Shown here piece by piece: positions 50,070 to 59,588 of a stretch of DNA of 64,000 nt (its first letter is position 1; the number at the start of each line of letters is the position of its first letter). Made by a program: the position numbers and the translations under genes. The DNA lies in assembly GCA_900758375.1 (NCBI GenBank), contig CAAERJ010000055.1, positions 8,486 through 72,485 of the forward strand, given 5' to 3'. The notes under the pieces were generated by a model. That model had not been told where the DNA came from and searched no databases. It saw only the letters and a program-made list of their open reading frames with translations. The stretch is from an uncultured Collinsella sp. (GTDB lineage Bacteria; Actinomycetota; Coriobacteriia; Coriobacteriales; Coriobacteriaceae).

Positions 50070-51152
50070 TTATTTCTCCTCAATAAGCTTGTCGACCTCG
50101 GCCATTAGCGCGTCGACAATTTGGTCCTCAGCTACTTTACCAATGATCTGGCCGTGCGAAAAGAGCAGGCCCTGACCTCGTCCGCAAGCAACACCCAAGT
50201 CGGCGTCAGAGGCCTCGCCGGGGCCATTGACTGCACAGCCCATCACGGCAATCGAAAGCGGCGCGGAGTAGTTCTTAAGCCGCTCGGTGACCTCCTCGGC
50301 GATAGGAATGAGGTTAACCTGGCAGCGAGCGCACGTGGGGCACGAGACGATCTCGGGACCACGGCGGCGAAGGCCGAGCGACTGCAGAATACCCCAGGCG
50401 ACCGGCGGTTCCTCGACCGGATCGGCCGTGAGCGAGACGCGCATGGTGTCGCCAATGCCCTCGGAAAGCAAAATTCCCAGGCCCACAGAGCTCTTAATGG
50501 TGCCCTGGAGCTTGGTTCCGGCCTCAGTCACGCCCAAATGAAGCGGAACATGGGGGATTTCGCGCGACAGAGCACGATAGGTGTCAAGCGTCGTGGACAC
50601 GCTATGAGCCTTGGCGGAAAGCACGATATTGGTAAAGCCGCGATCCTCAAAATGTTTGACGAAACGCTCGCTCGACATCACAAGCTTTTCGGGCTGCGTA
50701 AGGTCATCGCGCTCGGCGATATCCTGCTCAAGCGAGCCGGCGTTCACGCCAATGCGAATCGCGCACCCAGCGGCGCCCGCGGCATCGATCACGGCATCGA
50801 CCTTAGCCCAATCGCCAATGTTGCCGGGATTGATGCGGAGCTTAGCGGCACCGGCCTCCACGGCACCAATGGCGAGTTTATGGTTAAAGTGGATATCGGC
50901 AACGATCGGCACCGGAGACTCCGCACAAATCGTGCGAAAGCCCTCGAGCGCAGCCTCAGTGGGCACGCTCACGCGCACAACATCACAACCCGCCTGGGCG
51001 AGTGCACGAACTTGTGCAAGCGTTGCCTGCGCGTCGGCGGTATCGGTGCAGGTCATGGACTGAACCACCACCGGCGCGCCGCCGCCTATCTGCACGTCGC
51101 CCACAAACACGGGGCGCGTCAGCTCGCGCGGCAAAGGATGGGACAAAGACAA
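50070..51152 (-). CDS. ispG: 4-hydroxy-3-methylbut-2-enyl diphosphate synthase
   Basis: About 360 aa. Penultimate enzyme of the MEP isoprenoid pathway. Iron-sulphur Cys in SCPTCARC and MGCAVNGPGEA; TIM-barrel sequence PIVADIHFNHKLA and KLRINPGNIG. No ATG is in place: a TTG at 51152 sits eight bases after AGGGGA, while the GTG at 51161 touches that signal. Close to rseP and dxr in an envelope-precursor operon. Confidence 0.92.
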   Translation of the reverse strand: MSLSHPLPRELTRPVFVGDVQIGGGAPVVVQSMTCTDTADAQATLAQVRALAQAGCDVVRVSVPTEAALEGFRTICAESPVPIVADIHFNHKLAIGAVEAGAAKLRINPGNIGDWAKVDAVIDAAGAAGCAIRIGVNAGSLEQDIAERDDLTQPEKLVMSSERFVKHFEDRGFTNIVLSAKAHSVSTTLDTYRALSREIPHVPLHLGVTEAGTKLQGTIKSSVGLGILLSEGIGDTMRVSLTADPVEEPPVAWGILQSLGLRRRGPEIVSCPTCARCQVNLIPIAEEVTERLKNYSAPLSIAVMGCAVNGPGEASDADLGVACGRGQGLLFSHGQIIGKVAEDQIVDALMAEVDKLIEEK

Positions 51153-51165
51153 TCCAAACACTCCC

Positions 51166-52527
51166 CTACAAAATAAATCGAAGGACGTCGGAACGAAGCA
51201 TATAGACAAACAGCAGCGCAAAGAGCGCGATGCCCACATAGCTCACAATCGTCTGGACCTTGAGCGGAAGCTCGCGGCCCGCAATCTTTTGAATGATCTC
51301 GATGACCAGCTTGCCGCCATCGAGTGGCGGGATGGGCAGCAGGTTCATAAAGCCCAACGAGAACGAGATGAACGCGGCAAACGTCAAGAACGTCGCGGGG
51401 CCGGCGGCAGCCGCCTGAGAAGACATGACGCTGATGCCCACAATCGAGCTGGACTGATCGAGTATCTCCATCGTATGCTGCGGCTGCAGCAGACGCATAA
51501 CGCCCTCAGCAGTCTGCTGAACATAGGAGAACGACAGCCACGCCGACGTAATGGGGTCCAAATGGACCACTTGCGTGGAGGCATAAACGCCCAAACGCTC
51601 GTCCTCCTTGAGCGCGACCGAGGTCGAAAGTTTCTTGCCGTCGTGCTGATACTCAATGGAGATATCGTCCCGACCGACAGCCTTGCCGATGGCATCATAC
51701 ACATCCATCCAGCTGGAGCAGGACACGCCATCGACACTAAGAATCGTGTCGCCGGCCTCGATGCCCGCCTTGGCGGCTATCGAGCCTTCTTCGACCTGAC
51801 CGATCACATTGCTATCGACCGGCACCGATACGCCGGCGATAGAGTAGATGCTCATCAACAGCAAAAAGCCCGTCAGGATATTGACGAGAATGCCCGCGAG
51901 CAGCATAAAGGCACGCTTGAGAAAACCCTGGCCCAGATAGGTATGCGAACGCTCCTGCTCGAGGAACTCCGAAGCGGCGACCGGCAGCTCCCACACATCG
52001 CCCTCGGCAGTCGCATGCTCTCGATCGAACTTGCGGCCGTCAAAGGTGGTATATCCTGCAGCATCGCGCGGCAGCGTCTGGTACCTAACCGGATAGTAAC
52101 TGGGTGAAGGCTTCTCCCCTTCCTCGTACCAAGGCGCAATGGAACCCCAGCCCAAAAGCAAGGCACAAGCCTCGAGAACATCCTCCTCGGGCAGTTCCAG
52201 CTCGACGGAAAGGTCTGCAACCGAAACGCGACCATGACGATAGATCGCCGCAAGCACACGGTCGGCGCACGAGACGTCGGTCGGGTCCATACCGCAGATA
52301 GCAGCATAACCACCCAGCAGCAGCGGCGTCACACCAAACTTGGTACCGATGCGACGCGACGTATGATGAATGTTAAAGCGGCACGGCAGGCCCAAGAAAA
52401 ACTCGGTGACGCGCACGCCGCACGCACGAGCCGCTAAAAAGTGGCCGCCCTCATGTAGAAACACAAGGACGGATAGCATCAGCAGGCCCCAAAAGACCGA
52501 GGAGAGAACGCTCAGAACAGTATCCAT
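51166..52527 (-). CDS. rseP: Site-2 protease RseP family with extra internal domain
   Basis: 453 aa intramembrane zinc metalloprotease from MDTVLSVLSSVFWG (52527). HEGGH (25-29) in the first helix, a PDZ domain about 235-315, and LPIPPLDGG (397-405) supplying the Asp ligand. Between GGYA (72-75) and the second core helix (KRAFMLLAGILVN, about 204) there are about 128 residues; relatives have about 30. The extra part (about 85-130) looks like a winged helix (VLAAIYRHGRVSVADLSVEL). Cuts membrane-bound regulators; substrate unknown. Confidence 0.9.
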   Translation of the reverse strand: MDTVLSVLSSVFWGLLMLSVLVFLHEGGHFLAARACGVRVTEFFLGLPCRFNIHHTSRRIGTKFGVTPLLLGGYAAICGMDPTDVSCADRVLAAIYRHGRVSVADLSVELELPEEDVLEACALLLGWGSIAPWYEEGEKPSPSYYPVRYQTLPRDAAGYTTFDGRKFDREHATAEGDVWELPVAASEFLEQERSHTYLGQGFLKRAFMLLAGILVNILTGFLLLMSIYSIAGVSVPVDSNVIGQVEEGSIAAKAGIEAGDTILSVDGVSCSSWMDVYDAIGKAVGRDDISIEYQHDGKKLSTSVALKEDERLGVYASTQVVHLDPITSAWLSFSYVQQTAEGVMRLLQPQHTMEILDQSSSIVGISVMSSQAAAAGPATFLTFAAFISFSLGFMNLLPIPPLDGGKLVIEIIQKIAGRELPLKVQTIVSYVGIALFALLFVYMLRSDVLRFIL

Positions 52528-52550
52528 AAAACGAAAAGCAATCCTTATGA

Positions 52551-53738
52551 TTAAGAGCGGGTTGCAGCGAGCACCTCGGCGGCCTTGGCGCGAGCCCACG
52601 TATCGACATCGCGAAGCTGCTCAAACGATGCGACCGCCTGCGTATCGTGTGCATCCATGCACGACTCGACGATACGGTCGATATCGGTAAAGGTACAGGC
52701 ATCGTGCAGGAAGGCATCGACGGCAACTTCGTTGGCGGCATTCAACACGCACGGCATGGTGCCGCCTGTCTTGCCGGCACGCTCGGCCAGCGCCAGGCAG
52801 CGGAATGTGTCCGTATCGGCCGCATCGAAGGTGAGCTGCCCGAGCTCGCGGAAATCGATTCGAGGAGCTGGGGTATCCCAACGCTCGGGATACGAGAAAG
52901 CGAACTGGATGGGAATGCGCATGTCGGACGCACCAAGATGCGCCATCACGGAGCCGTCCGCATACTCGACCATCGAGTGGATCTTTGACTGGCGCTGAAC
53001 GACCACGTTGATAAAGTCGAGATCGCACCCGAACAGGTGCATCGCCTCGATACGCTCCAAGCCCTTATTCATGAGGGTCGCAGAGTCGATGGTGATCTTA
53101 GCACCCATGGCCCACGTGGGGTGTGCCAGCGCATCGGCGCGCGTCACGCAATTGAGCTCGTCGCGCGTACGGCCAAAGAACGGACCGCCCGAGCAAGTAA
53201 GCCAGATGCAGTGGGCCTCGCGCGGATTCTCCCCCAGATAGCACTGGTAGATGGCGGAGTGCTCGGAGTCGACCGGAATTAGCTGACCCGGTTGCGCCAA
53301 CGGCATCAGCAGGTCACCGCCGACAACGAGAGACTCCTTGTTGGCAAGTGCGAGACGCTTGTTCGAGGTCAGGGCCGCATGGCTCGCTTCGAGCCCGGCA
53401 GCGCCCACAATGGCAACAAGGACACAGTCGACGTCATCGCGACGCGCGAGCTCACAAACCGCCTGCGCACCAACACCGAGCTCGGTGCCCTCGGGCAGCT
53501 CCTGCAGTACAGCGTCCGCACCATGGGTGGTGTCGGCCACGGCAACAGCCGGGACCGAAAACTCGCGGGCGGCGGCAACGAGCTCCGAAGTGCTGGAGTT
53601 AACGGACAACGCCGTCACCTGCAGTCGATCGGCATGCTGACGGCATACATCGAGTGCCTGCGTGCCGATAGAGCCCGTACAGCCCAGAATGGCAACGCGA
53701 AGACGCCCATCGGGGCCGTACGTCGTCTGAAAGGCCAT
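52551..53738 (-). CDS. dxr: 1-deoxy-D-xylulose 5-phosphate reductoisomerase
   Basis: 395 aa NADPH enzyme of the MEP pathway. Nucleotide site GCTGSIGTQALDV, metal site VDSEHSAIYQC (usually PVDSEH), and substrate region CSGGPFFG. The stop/start with cdsA overlap by one base (TAATG). Confidence 0.96.
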   Translation of the reverse strand: MAFQTTYGPDGRLRVAILGCTGSIGTQALDVCRQHADRLQVTALSVNSSTSELVAAAREFSVPAVAVADTTHGADAVLQELPEGTELGVGAQAVCELARRDDVDCVLVAIVGAAGLEASHAALTSNKRLALANKESLVVGGDLLMPLAQPGQLIPVDSEHSAIYQCYLGENPREAHCIWLTCSGGPFFGRTRDELNCVTRADALAHPTWAMGAKITIDSATLMNKGLERIEAMHLFGCDLDFINVVVQRQSKIHSMVEYADGSVMAHLGASDMRIPIQFAFSYPERWDTPAPRIDFRELGQLTFDAADTDTFRCLALAERAGKTGGTMPCVLNAANEVAVDAFLHDACTFTDIDRIVESCMDAHDTQAVASFEQLRDVDTWARAKAAEVLAATRS

Positions 53739-54628
53739 TACAGCACGCCTCCGATCATCAAAAGCAGCTGCGCGGTAATGCAGCCAAAGATAAGCGAGTC
53801 GCTACGGTCGAGCATGCCGCCATGGCCCGGGATAAGGTTGCCGGAATCCTTGACGCCCACGCCACGCTTGATGCGTGACTCAATAAGGTCGCCGATAACG
53901 CCCAGGATGGACACAACCACGCCGCACAGCAGTGCGTAGGGCAAGCTCAGCTTATAAAAATGCGTCGCCCACAAAATGAGCCAGATAAGAACCGAGCCCA
54001 AGATGCCGCCGACAAAGCCCTCCCAGCTCTTTTTGGGAGAAATCTTAGGGACCATCTTGTGCTTGCCGATACGGCTGCCCACGATGTAGGCAAACGAATC
54101 GGAGACCCAGAGAGACGCGCAAACACCCACCGAAAGCAGGGCGCCGGCAAAACCGGGCACGGCATCGCGCAGCAGCACGATGGCCGACAGCATAAAACCG
54201 GTGTAGATGGGACCCATGAGTGTCACAGCCACATCGGATATGCGGGTACGCGACGAACAGACATACCAAATGCCCACCGCAAGCATCAGAGCAAAAAGCA
54301 GGGCATTCAACAGCAGCGAGTCGCCCAGTGCCGAGAGCGGAAAGAGCACGGCGGCAGCGATACCCAGGCGCTCGTTGGCCACCTTGCCATCGAGCTTCGT
54401 CATGCGGAAAAACTCAAAGCAGCACAGGCCGCTCATGACGGAGACGAAGATGGCGGTGGGAACGATACCCAAAACCAGGCAGAGAATAAATACAACGGCG
54501 TAGACGATACCTGCAGCGGCACGGGTAATAAAGCCGGCCAGCCACGAAGTCGCAGCCGCGCCGCTTTTGGCGGCAGGCGCCTTGGGAGTTGACGCCTTGG
54601 GAGCAGACGCCTTGGGACGATCGGACAC
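53738..54628 (-). CDS. cdsA: Phosphatidate cytidylyltransferase
   Basis: 296 aa with about eight membrane helices. The signature SDSFAYIVGSRIGKHKM...PKKSWEG and the later DLIESRIKRGVGVKD are conserved CdsA elements. Makes CDP-diacylglycerol for phospholipids. The N-terminal 25 residues are Lys/Ala/Pro-rich repeats (PKASAPKASTPKAPA) and look unstructured. Confidence 0.95.
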   Translation of the reverse strand: MSDRPKASAPKASTPKAPAAKSGAAATSWLAGFITRAAAGIVYAVVFILCLVLGIVPTAIFVSVMSGLCCFEFFRMTKLDGKVANERLGIAAAVLFPLSALGDSLLLNALLFALMLAVGIWYVCSSRTRISDVAVTLMGPIYTGFMLSAIVLLRDAVPGFAGALLSVGVCASLWVSDSFAYIVGSRIGKHKMVPKISPKKSWEGFVGGILGSVLIWLILWATHFYKLSLPYALLCGVVVSILGVIGDLIESRIKRGVGVKDSGNLIPGHGGMLDRSDSLIFGCITAQLLLMIGGVL

Positions 54629-54630
54629 GA

Positions 54631-55425
54631 TTAAGCCTCCTCGGTCTTGCTCAGTCCACCAAACCTACGGTCGCGGCCCTGATAGGCCAAAATGGCGTTG
54701 ACAAGACCCCAACGATCAAAGTCGGGCCAATAGGTATCGGTGACATAAAACTCGGAATAGGCAACCTGCCACAGCAGATAGTTCGAAAGGCGAAGCTCGC
54801 CGGAGGTTCGAATCACAAGCTCCGGGTCGGGCAGCCCAGCGGTGTACAGGTGCGAAGCAACCATATCATCGTCAATAGCGACGGGATCGATCTTTCCGGC
54901 AGCGGCATCGAGCGCGATCTGACGGACAGCGCGGGTGATCTCGGCACGAGCGCCGTAATTGACGGCAAGCGCCAGCGTCATGCCGGTGTGGTCGGCACAC
55001 TCGGCAAGACCGCGTTCAAAGACATCGCGGGTCTTCTTGGGCAGTGCGGAAATATCGCCCAAAAAGACAACGCGCACGTTTTCGCGCTTAAGCAGCGGCA
55101 ACTCATCGATAAACGTCTTGGCAAACAAATGCATCAAAACGTTGACCTCGTGCTGCGGACGATTCCAGTTTTCGGTGGAAAACGCATAGGCCGAAAGGAC
55201 GTCGACTCCCAAGCGCACACATGCGGTAATGATCTCGCGCAGGGAGACGATACCGGCCTTGTGGCCCTCGGTGCGGGCAAGACCGCGCGCCGTGGCCCAG
55301 CGACCGTTACCGTCCATGATGCACGAAATATGATGCGGGATCTTATTGAGGTCAAGGTCGGAAAAACCGACGCCCGCAGGGGCGTCGGCAAAGTACTCGA
55401 CCAGTTTGTTCTCGTCGTATTGCAC
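54631..55425 (-). CDS. uppS: Undecaprenyl diphosphate synthase
   Basis: 264 aa cis-prenyltransferase. Catalytic Asp in ISCIMDGNGRWA, then AFSTENWNRP and RTSGELRLSNYLLWQ. Builds the lipid carrier for peptidoglycan. GTG start at 55425 with GGAG seven bases upstream, one base after the frr stop. Confidence 0.96.
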   Translation of the reverse strand: MQYDENKLVEYFADAPAGVGFSDLDLNKIPHHISCIMDGNGRWATARGLARTEGHKAGIVSLREIITACVRLGVDVLSAYAFSTENWNRPQHEVNVLMHLFAKTFIDELPLLKRENVRVVFLGDISALPKKTRDVFERGLAECADHTGMTLALAVNYGARAEITRAVRQIALDAAAGKIDPVAIDDDMVASHLYTAGLPDPELVIRTSGELRLSNYLLWQVAYSEFYVTDTYWPDFDRWGLVNAILAYQGRDRRFGGLSKTEEA

Positions 55426-55426
55426 C

Positions 55427-55963
55427 TTAGATCTCCATGACCTCGGCTTCTTTTTCCTTCAAAAGCTCCTCGACCTTGGCAACATACTCATCGGTATGCT
55501 TCTGGACCTTGGCCTGCTCGCGACGGACATCGTCCTCGGTGAGCTCTTCGTCGCGCTCGAGCTTGTTGTTAAAGTCACGACGAATGTTGCGAATGGAAAC
55601 CTTGGCCTGCTCGGCATACTCGCGGCACTCCTTGACGAGCTCGCGACGACGCTCCTCGGTGGGAGCCGGGAACGGCAGGCGCACGACGGTACCGTCAGAG
55701 TTGGGAGTAATGCCCAGATCAGAAGCACTGATAGCCTTCACGATTGCGTTGACGAGCGCCTTGTCCCAGGGTTCGATGAGCAGCATGTGAGCCTCGGGAG
55801 TCTTAACGGCGGCAACCTGGGTAACCGGCGTGGGAACACCGTAGTAATCGACCGAAATGTCGGACAGAATGTTAGCGTTGGCGCGGCCCGTGCGAACCTT
55901 GGAGAAGTTGTGCTTGAGGGACTCGAGCGACTTGTCCATGTGGGCGGTGATGTTCTCTGCCAT
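55427..55963 (-). CDS. frr: Ribosome recycling factor
   Basis: 178 aa. MAENITAHMDKSLESLKHNF start, VRTGRANANIL and the C-terminal coil (LERDEELTEDDVRREQAKVQ). Splits post-termination ribosomes with EF-G. Two bases after pyrH. Confidence 0.96.
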   Translation of the reverse strand: MAENITAHMDKSLESLKHNFSKVRTGRANANILSDISVDYYGVPTPVTQVAAVKTPEAHMLLIEPWDKALVNAIVKAISASDLGITPNSDGTVVRLPFPAPTEERRRELVKECREYAEQAKVSIRNIRRDFNNKLERDEELTEDDVRREQAKVQKHTDEYVAKVEELLKEKEAEVMEI

Positions 55964-55965
55964 GC

Positions 55966-56688
55966 TTAATCCTCCTGATAGACGAGCGTGCCGACGGGCT
56001 CACCCGAAAGCGCGCGTTTGACGGTGTCCTCGCCATCAATGTTGAGGACCAAAATCGGCATACGGTTATCCTGGCACAGTGCCGTGGCCGTGGAATCCAT
56101 AACCTGCAGACCGCGGACGAGAACCTCGTGATAGGTAATCTTGTCAAAACGGACGGCATCGGCGCACTTGACAGGATCCTTGTCGTAGATGCCGTCAACC
56201 TTGGTGGCCTTAATCAGAATCTCGGCACCGATCTCGCAGGCACGAAGAGCCGCGGCGGTGTCGGTCGTAAAGTACGGATTGCCCGAACCGGCGGCAAAAA
56301 TAACGACGTTGCCCTTGGAAAGGTGGTTGATGGCGCGACGGCGAATATAGGGCTCGCAGATCTCGTTCATCTGGATAGCGCTCATCACGCGGCAGGGAAC
56401 ATCGTTGTGCTCAAAGGCATCCTGCAGGGCAAGCGCGTTCATAACGGTTGCCAGCATGCCCATGTAGTCGGCCTGGGCGCGCTCCATGCCACCGGCAGCG
56501 CCGGCCATGCCGCGGAAAATGTTGCCGCCGCCGACAACGACGCCGACCTCATGGCCAACGGCGAGCAGCTCCTTGACCTGCTTGGCAAGATGATCGGTAA
56601 TCTTGGGGTCGATGCCATATTGACCGTCGCCCATCAGTGCTTCGCCGGAAAGCTTCAGAAGCACGCGTTTATATCGGATGTCGGACAA
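55966..56688 (-). CDS. pyrH: UMP kinase
   Basis: 240 aa amino-acid-kinase-fold enzyme. [27 protein letters not shown] and [15 protein letters not shown]. Converts UMP to UDP. Separated from tsf by a terminator, so it should have its own promoter in 56689-56747. Confidence 0.96.
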   Translation of the reverse strand: MSDIRYKRVLLKLSGEALMGDGQYGIDPKITDHLAKQVKELLAVGHEVGVVVGGGNIFRGMAGAAGGMERAQADYMGMLATVMNALALQDAFEHNDVPCRVMSAIQMNEICEPYIRRRAINHLSKGNVVIFAAGSGNPYFTTDTAAALRACEIGAEILIKATKVDGIYDKDPVKCADAVRFDKITYHEVLVRGLQVMDSTATALCQDNRMPILVLNIDGEDTVKRALSGEPVGTLVYQED

Positions 56689-56747
56689 AGCGATCCTCCT
56701 TTAATTAGACTCTCAATATGATAGCAAAGGCTCTGATAAGAGCCATG

Positions 56748-56782
56748 AAAAAGCAGGCTGTGAGTAAAACCCACAGCCTGCT
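56748..56782 (-). terminator. Terminator downstream of tsf
   Basis: AGCAGGCTGTG (56752-56762) pairs with CACAGCCTGCT (56772-56782); on the minus strand TTTTT follows. It ends the rpsB-tsf transcript before pyrH. Confidence 0.9.
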
Positions 56783-56805
56783 CATTACCAGCTACAAGAG
56801 CTTAT

Positions 56806-57675
56806 TTACTCGCCACGGACCAGACGGTCGAAGGCAACGACGGTAATGGTATCGCCGAGCTCCTTGGAGACCTGCTCAGCGTACTTCTTGATGGTGAGGG
56901 AGCTGTCCTTGATGAACTCCTGCTCGGTGAGCACGGACTGCTTGTAGAACTTCTCCAGACGGCCAACAGCCATCTTCTCCTGAATGGCCTCGGGCTTGCC
57001 AGACTCGGCAGCCTGAGCCATGTAGATCTGCTTCTCGTGCTCGACGGTCTCAGCCGGAACCTGATCGCGGGTAGCGCAGATCGGGGCGACGGCGGCAACC
57101 TGAAGGGCAACATCGTGAGCGAAGGTCTTGAAGGACTCAGCCTGAGCGGTTTCGGCCTTATCGAAAGCGAACTCGACGAGGACGCCGATCTTACCACCCA
57201 TGTGGATGTAAGAAGCGAGAGCGCCGTTCTCGGCCTTGCGAGCGGCGAAACGAGAGATCTTCATGTTCTCGCCCATGATGTGAATCATCTCGGTGAGCTC
57301 GGAGGAAACGGTCTCCTCGCCCATCGGCTTCGCGAGCAGAGCGTCGACGTCAGCCGGCTCGGTGGTGGCGACAACCTCGGCGACCTTGGAAGCAAAGCCG
57401 GTGAACTTGGCGTTGGAGCCGACGAAGTCGGTCTCGCAGGAGAGCTCGAGCAGAGCGCCGGTCTTGCCATCCTCGGAGACGAACGCGGCGACAGCGCCCT
57501 CGTTGGTCTCACGGCCAGCCTTCTTGGCAGCCTTGGCGAGGCCGTTCTTGCGCAGAACGTCGACGGCGGCGTCCATGTCGCCGTCAGCCTCGACGAGAGC
57601 CTTCTTGCACTCCATCATCGGGGAGTCGGTCATCTCGCGGAGCTGCTTGACCATAGCGGCAGTAATCTGGGCCAT
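56806..57675 (-). CDS. tsf: Elongation factor Ts
   Basis: 289 aa from MAQITAAMVKQLREMTD (57675; GAAAGGA). The N-terminal domain has the signature MMECKKALVEADGDMDAAV, followed by two core repeats. Nucleotide-exchange factor for EF-Tu. Follows rpsB by 45 bp, the standard rpsB-tsf pair. Confidence 0.97.
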   Translation of the reverse strand: MAQITAAMVKQLREMTDSPMMECKKALVEADGDMDAAVDVLRKNGLAKAAKKAGRETNEGAVAAFVSEDGKTGALLELSCETDFVGSNAKFTGFASKVAEVVATTEPADVDALLAKPMGEETVSSELTEMIHIMGENMKISRFAARKAENGALASYIHMGGKIGVLVEFAFDKAETAQAESFKTFAHDVALQVAAVAPICATRDQVPAETVEHEKQIYMAQAAESGKPEAIQEKMAVGRLEKFYKQSVLTEQEFIKDSSLTIKKYAEQVSKELGDTITVVAFDRLVRGE

Positions 57676-57720
57676 TGTGGTTCCTTTCAAAGAGATGAAA
57701 AAGACTTAAATAGGACTGAT

Positions 57721-58449
57721 TTACTCGGCCTTGGGCTCGGCGGCCATCTCGGCCTCGGAGACCTGCTCCTTACCGGAGCCAGCGAGGCAGGCGTCGGCCA
57801 TGAGCTCGCACATAAGGGTGACAGCGGAGATGGCGTCATCGTTGCAGGGGATGCCGTACTCGACCTCGTCGGGATCGGAGTTGGTGTCGATCAGGGCGAC
57901 GACGGGGATGTTCAGGCGCTGGGCCTCCTTGATGGCGTTCTCCTCGCGCTTGGTATCGATGACGAAGAGAGCCTGGGGCAGACCCTTCATGTCGCGGGCG
58001 CCACCGAGGTTGGTCTGGAGCTTAGCGAGCTCCTTGCCGAGCACTGCCTGCTCCTTCTTGGGCAGCACTGCCATGCGACCGTCCTCGACCATGGCCTCGA
58101 GCTCCTCCATGCGGTTGATGCGGGAGCGGATGGTGACGAAGTTGGTCAGCATGCCGCCGAGCCAACGCTGGTTGATGTAAGGCATGTTGGCGCGCTCAGC
58201 GGCGTTCTTAACGGCCTCCTGAGCCTGCTTCTTGGTGCCGACGAACAGCACGTTGCCGCCCTTGGCGACGTTCTTGACGAAGGTGTAGGCCTGGTCGGCG
58301 TCAAGGATGGTCTGCTTGAGGTCGAGGATGTAGATGCCGTTGCGCTCACCGAAGATGAACGGCTTCATCTTGGGGTTCCAGCGACGGGTCTGGTGACCGA
58401 AGTGGCAGCCGGCCTCGAGCAGGGTGCGGATATTAATCTTGGTAGCCAT
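57721..58449 (-). CDS. rpsB: 30S ribosomal protein S2
   Basis: 242 aa. [19 protein letters not shown], then [12 protein letters not shown] and [20 protein letters not shown]. The C-terminus is acidic (EMAAEPKAE). AGGAGG lies a few bases before the ATG. Preceded by a long structured leader. Confidence 0.97.
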   Translation of the reverse strand: MATKINIRTLLEAGCHFGHQTRRWNPKMKPFIFGERNGIYILDLKQTILDADQAYTFVKNVAKGGNVLFVGTKKQAQEAVKNAAERANMPYINQRWLGGMLTNFVTIRSRINRMEELEAMVEDGRMAVLPKKEQAVLGKELAKLQTNLGGARDMKGLPQALFVIDTKREENAIKEAQRLNIPVVALIDTNSDPDEVEYGIPCNDDAISAVTLMCELMADACLAGSGKEQVSEAEMAAEPKAE

Positions 58450-58590
58450 ATTAAACCTCCTGTGGTTTGCCTCCGCGCGGGGTCATCCTCCAAAACCAAC
58501 CCGGACATGTGCTACCAAAGCCCGGGCACCACGGTATGAAGTAGCCGCGCGTGCGTGATAAAAACCTGTTGCCGTGAAGCAACCCGATGA
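58450..58590 (-). promoter_or_regulatory. Structured 5' leader of rpsB-tsf
   Basis: The transcript should begin near 58584 and carry about 135 untranslated bases. These include an initial GTTGC-N-GCAAC hairpin and a GC-rich central fold around CCCGGGC...GCCCGGG-like segments (58509-58530). Ribosomal protein S2 is known in several bacteria to repress its own operon through such a leader. That this one works the same way is inferred. Confidence 0.55.
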
Positions 58591-58619
58591 ATGATAGCAG
58601 GATTGCCTCTTCCTGCCAA
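58591..58619 (-). promoter_or_regulatory. Promoter of rpsB-tsf
   Basis: On the minus strand, -35 TTGGCA (58619-58614) and -10 TATCAT (58596-58591) are separated by exactly 17 bp. It lies just past the xerC stop at 58668, at the head of the ribosomal leader. Confidence 0.7.
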
Positions 58620-58667
58620 CCCGCAATCAAAACCACACACCTCGGTGCGGCGCGGGAGGCCCTTCTC

Positions 58668-59588
58668 CTACTCGCCGCGGGGGTGGGCCTGACTCACGGC
58701 GCGCTTAAGCCGATCGGGCGTGAGGTGCGTATAGATCTGCGTCGTGGACAAGCTCGCATGCCCCAGCAGCTCCTGAACCGAGCGCAGATCCGCGCCGCCC
58801 TCGAGCAGGTCGGTCGCAAAGGTGTGGCGCATCGCATGCGGGGCGATGTCGGCAGGAATGCCGGCAAGTGCTGCAAGCATGTGGAACCGCCTCCTGAGCA
58901 TGGCGGCACTCATGCGGTTTCCGCGCGCCGAGATAAACAGCGGATGCACGCCGTTCGCACTATCGACACGCTTTGCCTGCACAAGGAGATGTGGCCTCCC
59001 CTCCTCAATATAGCGGCGAGTCGCCTCGAGAGCGCGCCGATAGAGGGGCACGATACGCTCCTTGCTCCCCTTGCCCCAAAGTCGCAGCGTTCGCTCTGAC
59101 CAAGCAATGGACTCCACGTTGAGCGCCGCGAGCTCCGAGATTCGCGCGCCGGAGGCATAGAGCAGCTCGAGCATCGCCGCATCACGCAGCCCCGAAGGCG
59201 TCGAGGTGTCGGGGGCCTTGAGCAACGCCTCGACTTGCCGGGTCGTCAGCACACCGGGAAGATCGCGCGGCAGTTTGGGTGAGGATATCGCCGAGACCGC
59301 ATCGCCCTCAACGATTCCCTCGGCAGCCATCCACCGATAGAGCGAGCGAATGGCAGACAGATGCGCCGCAAGGGTCCGAGCCGCCACCTGGCCACGCGAC
59401 AGCTCGGCCAAATAGGAGCGAACGGTCCGTACGTCGGCGACGCGAGCGTCGATGCCCTCGCGGTCGCACCACGCGGCGAAGCGCTCGAGGCGCGAGGCGT
59501 AGGCGGTTACCGTATTGGGAGCGAGCCCTTCGACGCGTGCAATGTAGGCGATGAACGAGTCGACGGCATCGTACAGGTCAAAAGCTAT
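58668..59588 (-). CDS. xerC: Tyrosine recombinase XerC, non-standard start codon
   Basis: About 306 aa when read from the trmFO stop. The N-terminal SAM-like domain (FDLYDAVDSFIAYIARVEGL) and catalytic domain are both intact: Arg in GARISELAAL, Lys in GKGSKER, HAMRHTFAT, LGHASLSTTQIYTH with Tyr. It resolves chromosome dimers. No ATG, GTG or TTG precedes this domain; the first is a TTG at 59411, inside it. An ATA at 59588 overlapping the trmFO TAG, nine bases after GGAGG, or a CTG at 59576, may start it. Confidence 0.88.
   Translation of the reverse strand: MAFDLYDAVDSFIAYIARVEGLAPNTVTAYASRLERFAAWCDREGIDARVADVRTVRSYLAELSRGQVAARTLAAHLSAIRSLYRWMAAEGIVEGDAVSAISSPKLPRDLPGVLTTRQVEALLKAPDTSTPSGLRDAAMLELLYASGARISELAALNVESIAWSERTLRLWGKGSKERIVPLYRRALEATRRYIEEGRPHLLVQAKRVDSANGVHPLFISARGNRMSAAMLRRRFHMLAALAGIPADIAPHAMRHTFATDLLEGGADLRSVQELLGHASLSTTQIYTHLTPDRLKRAVSQAHPRGE

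Noticed and set aside
48222..50108. 628-codon plus-strand frame over proS
   Set aside because: Leu/Ala/His/Gly-rich shadow of a certain proS gene.
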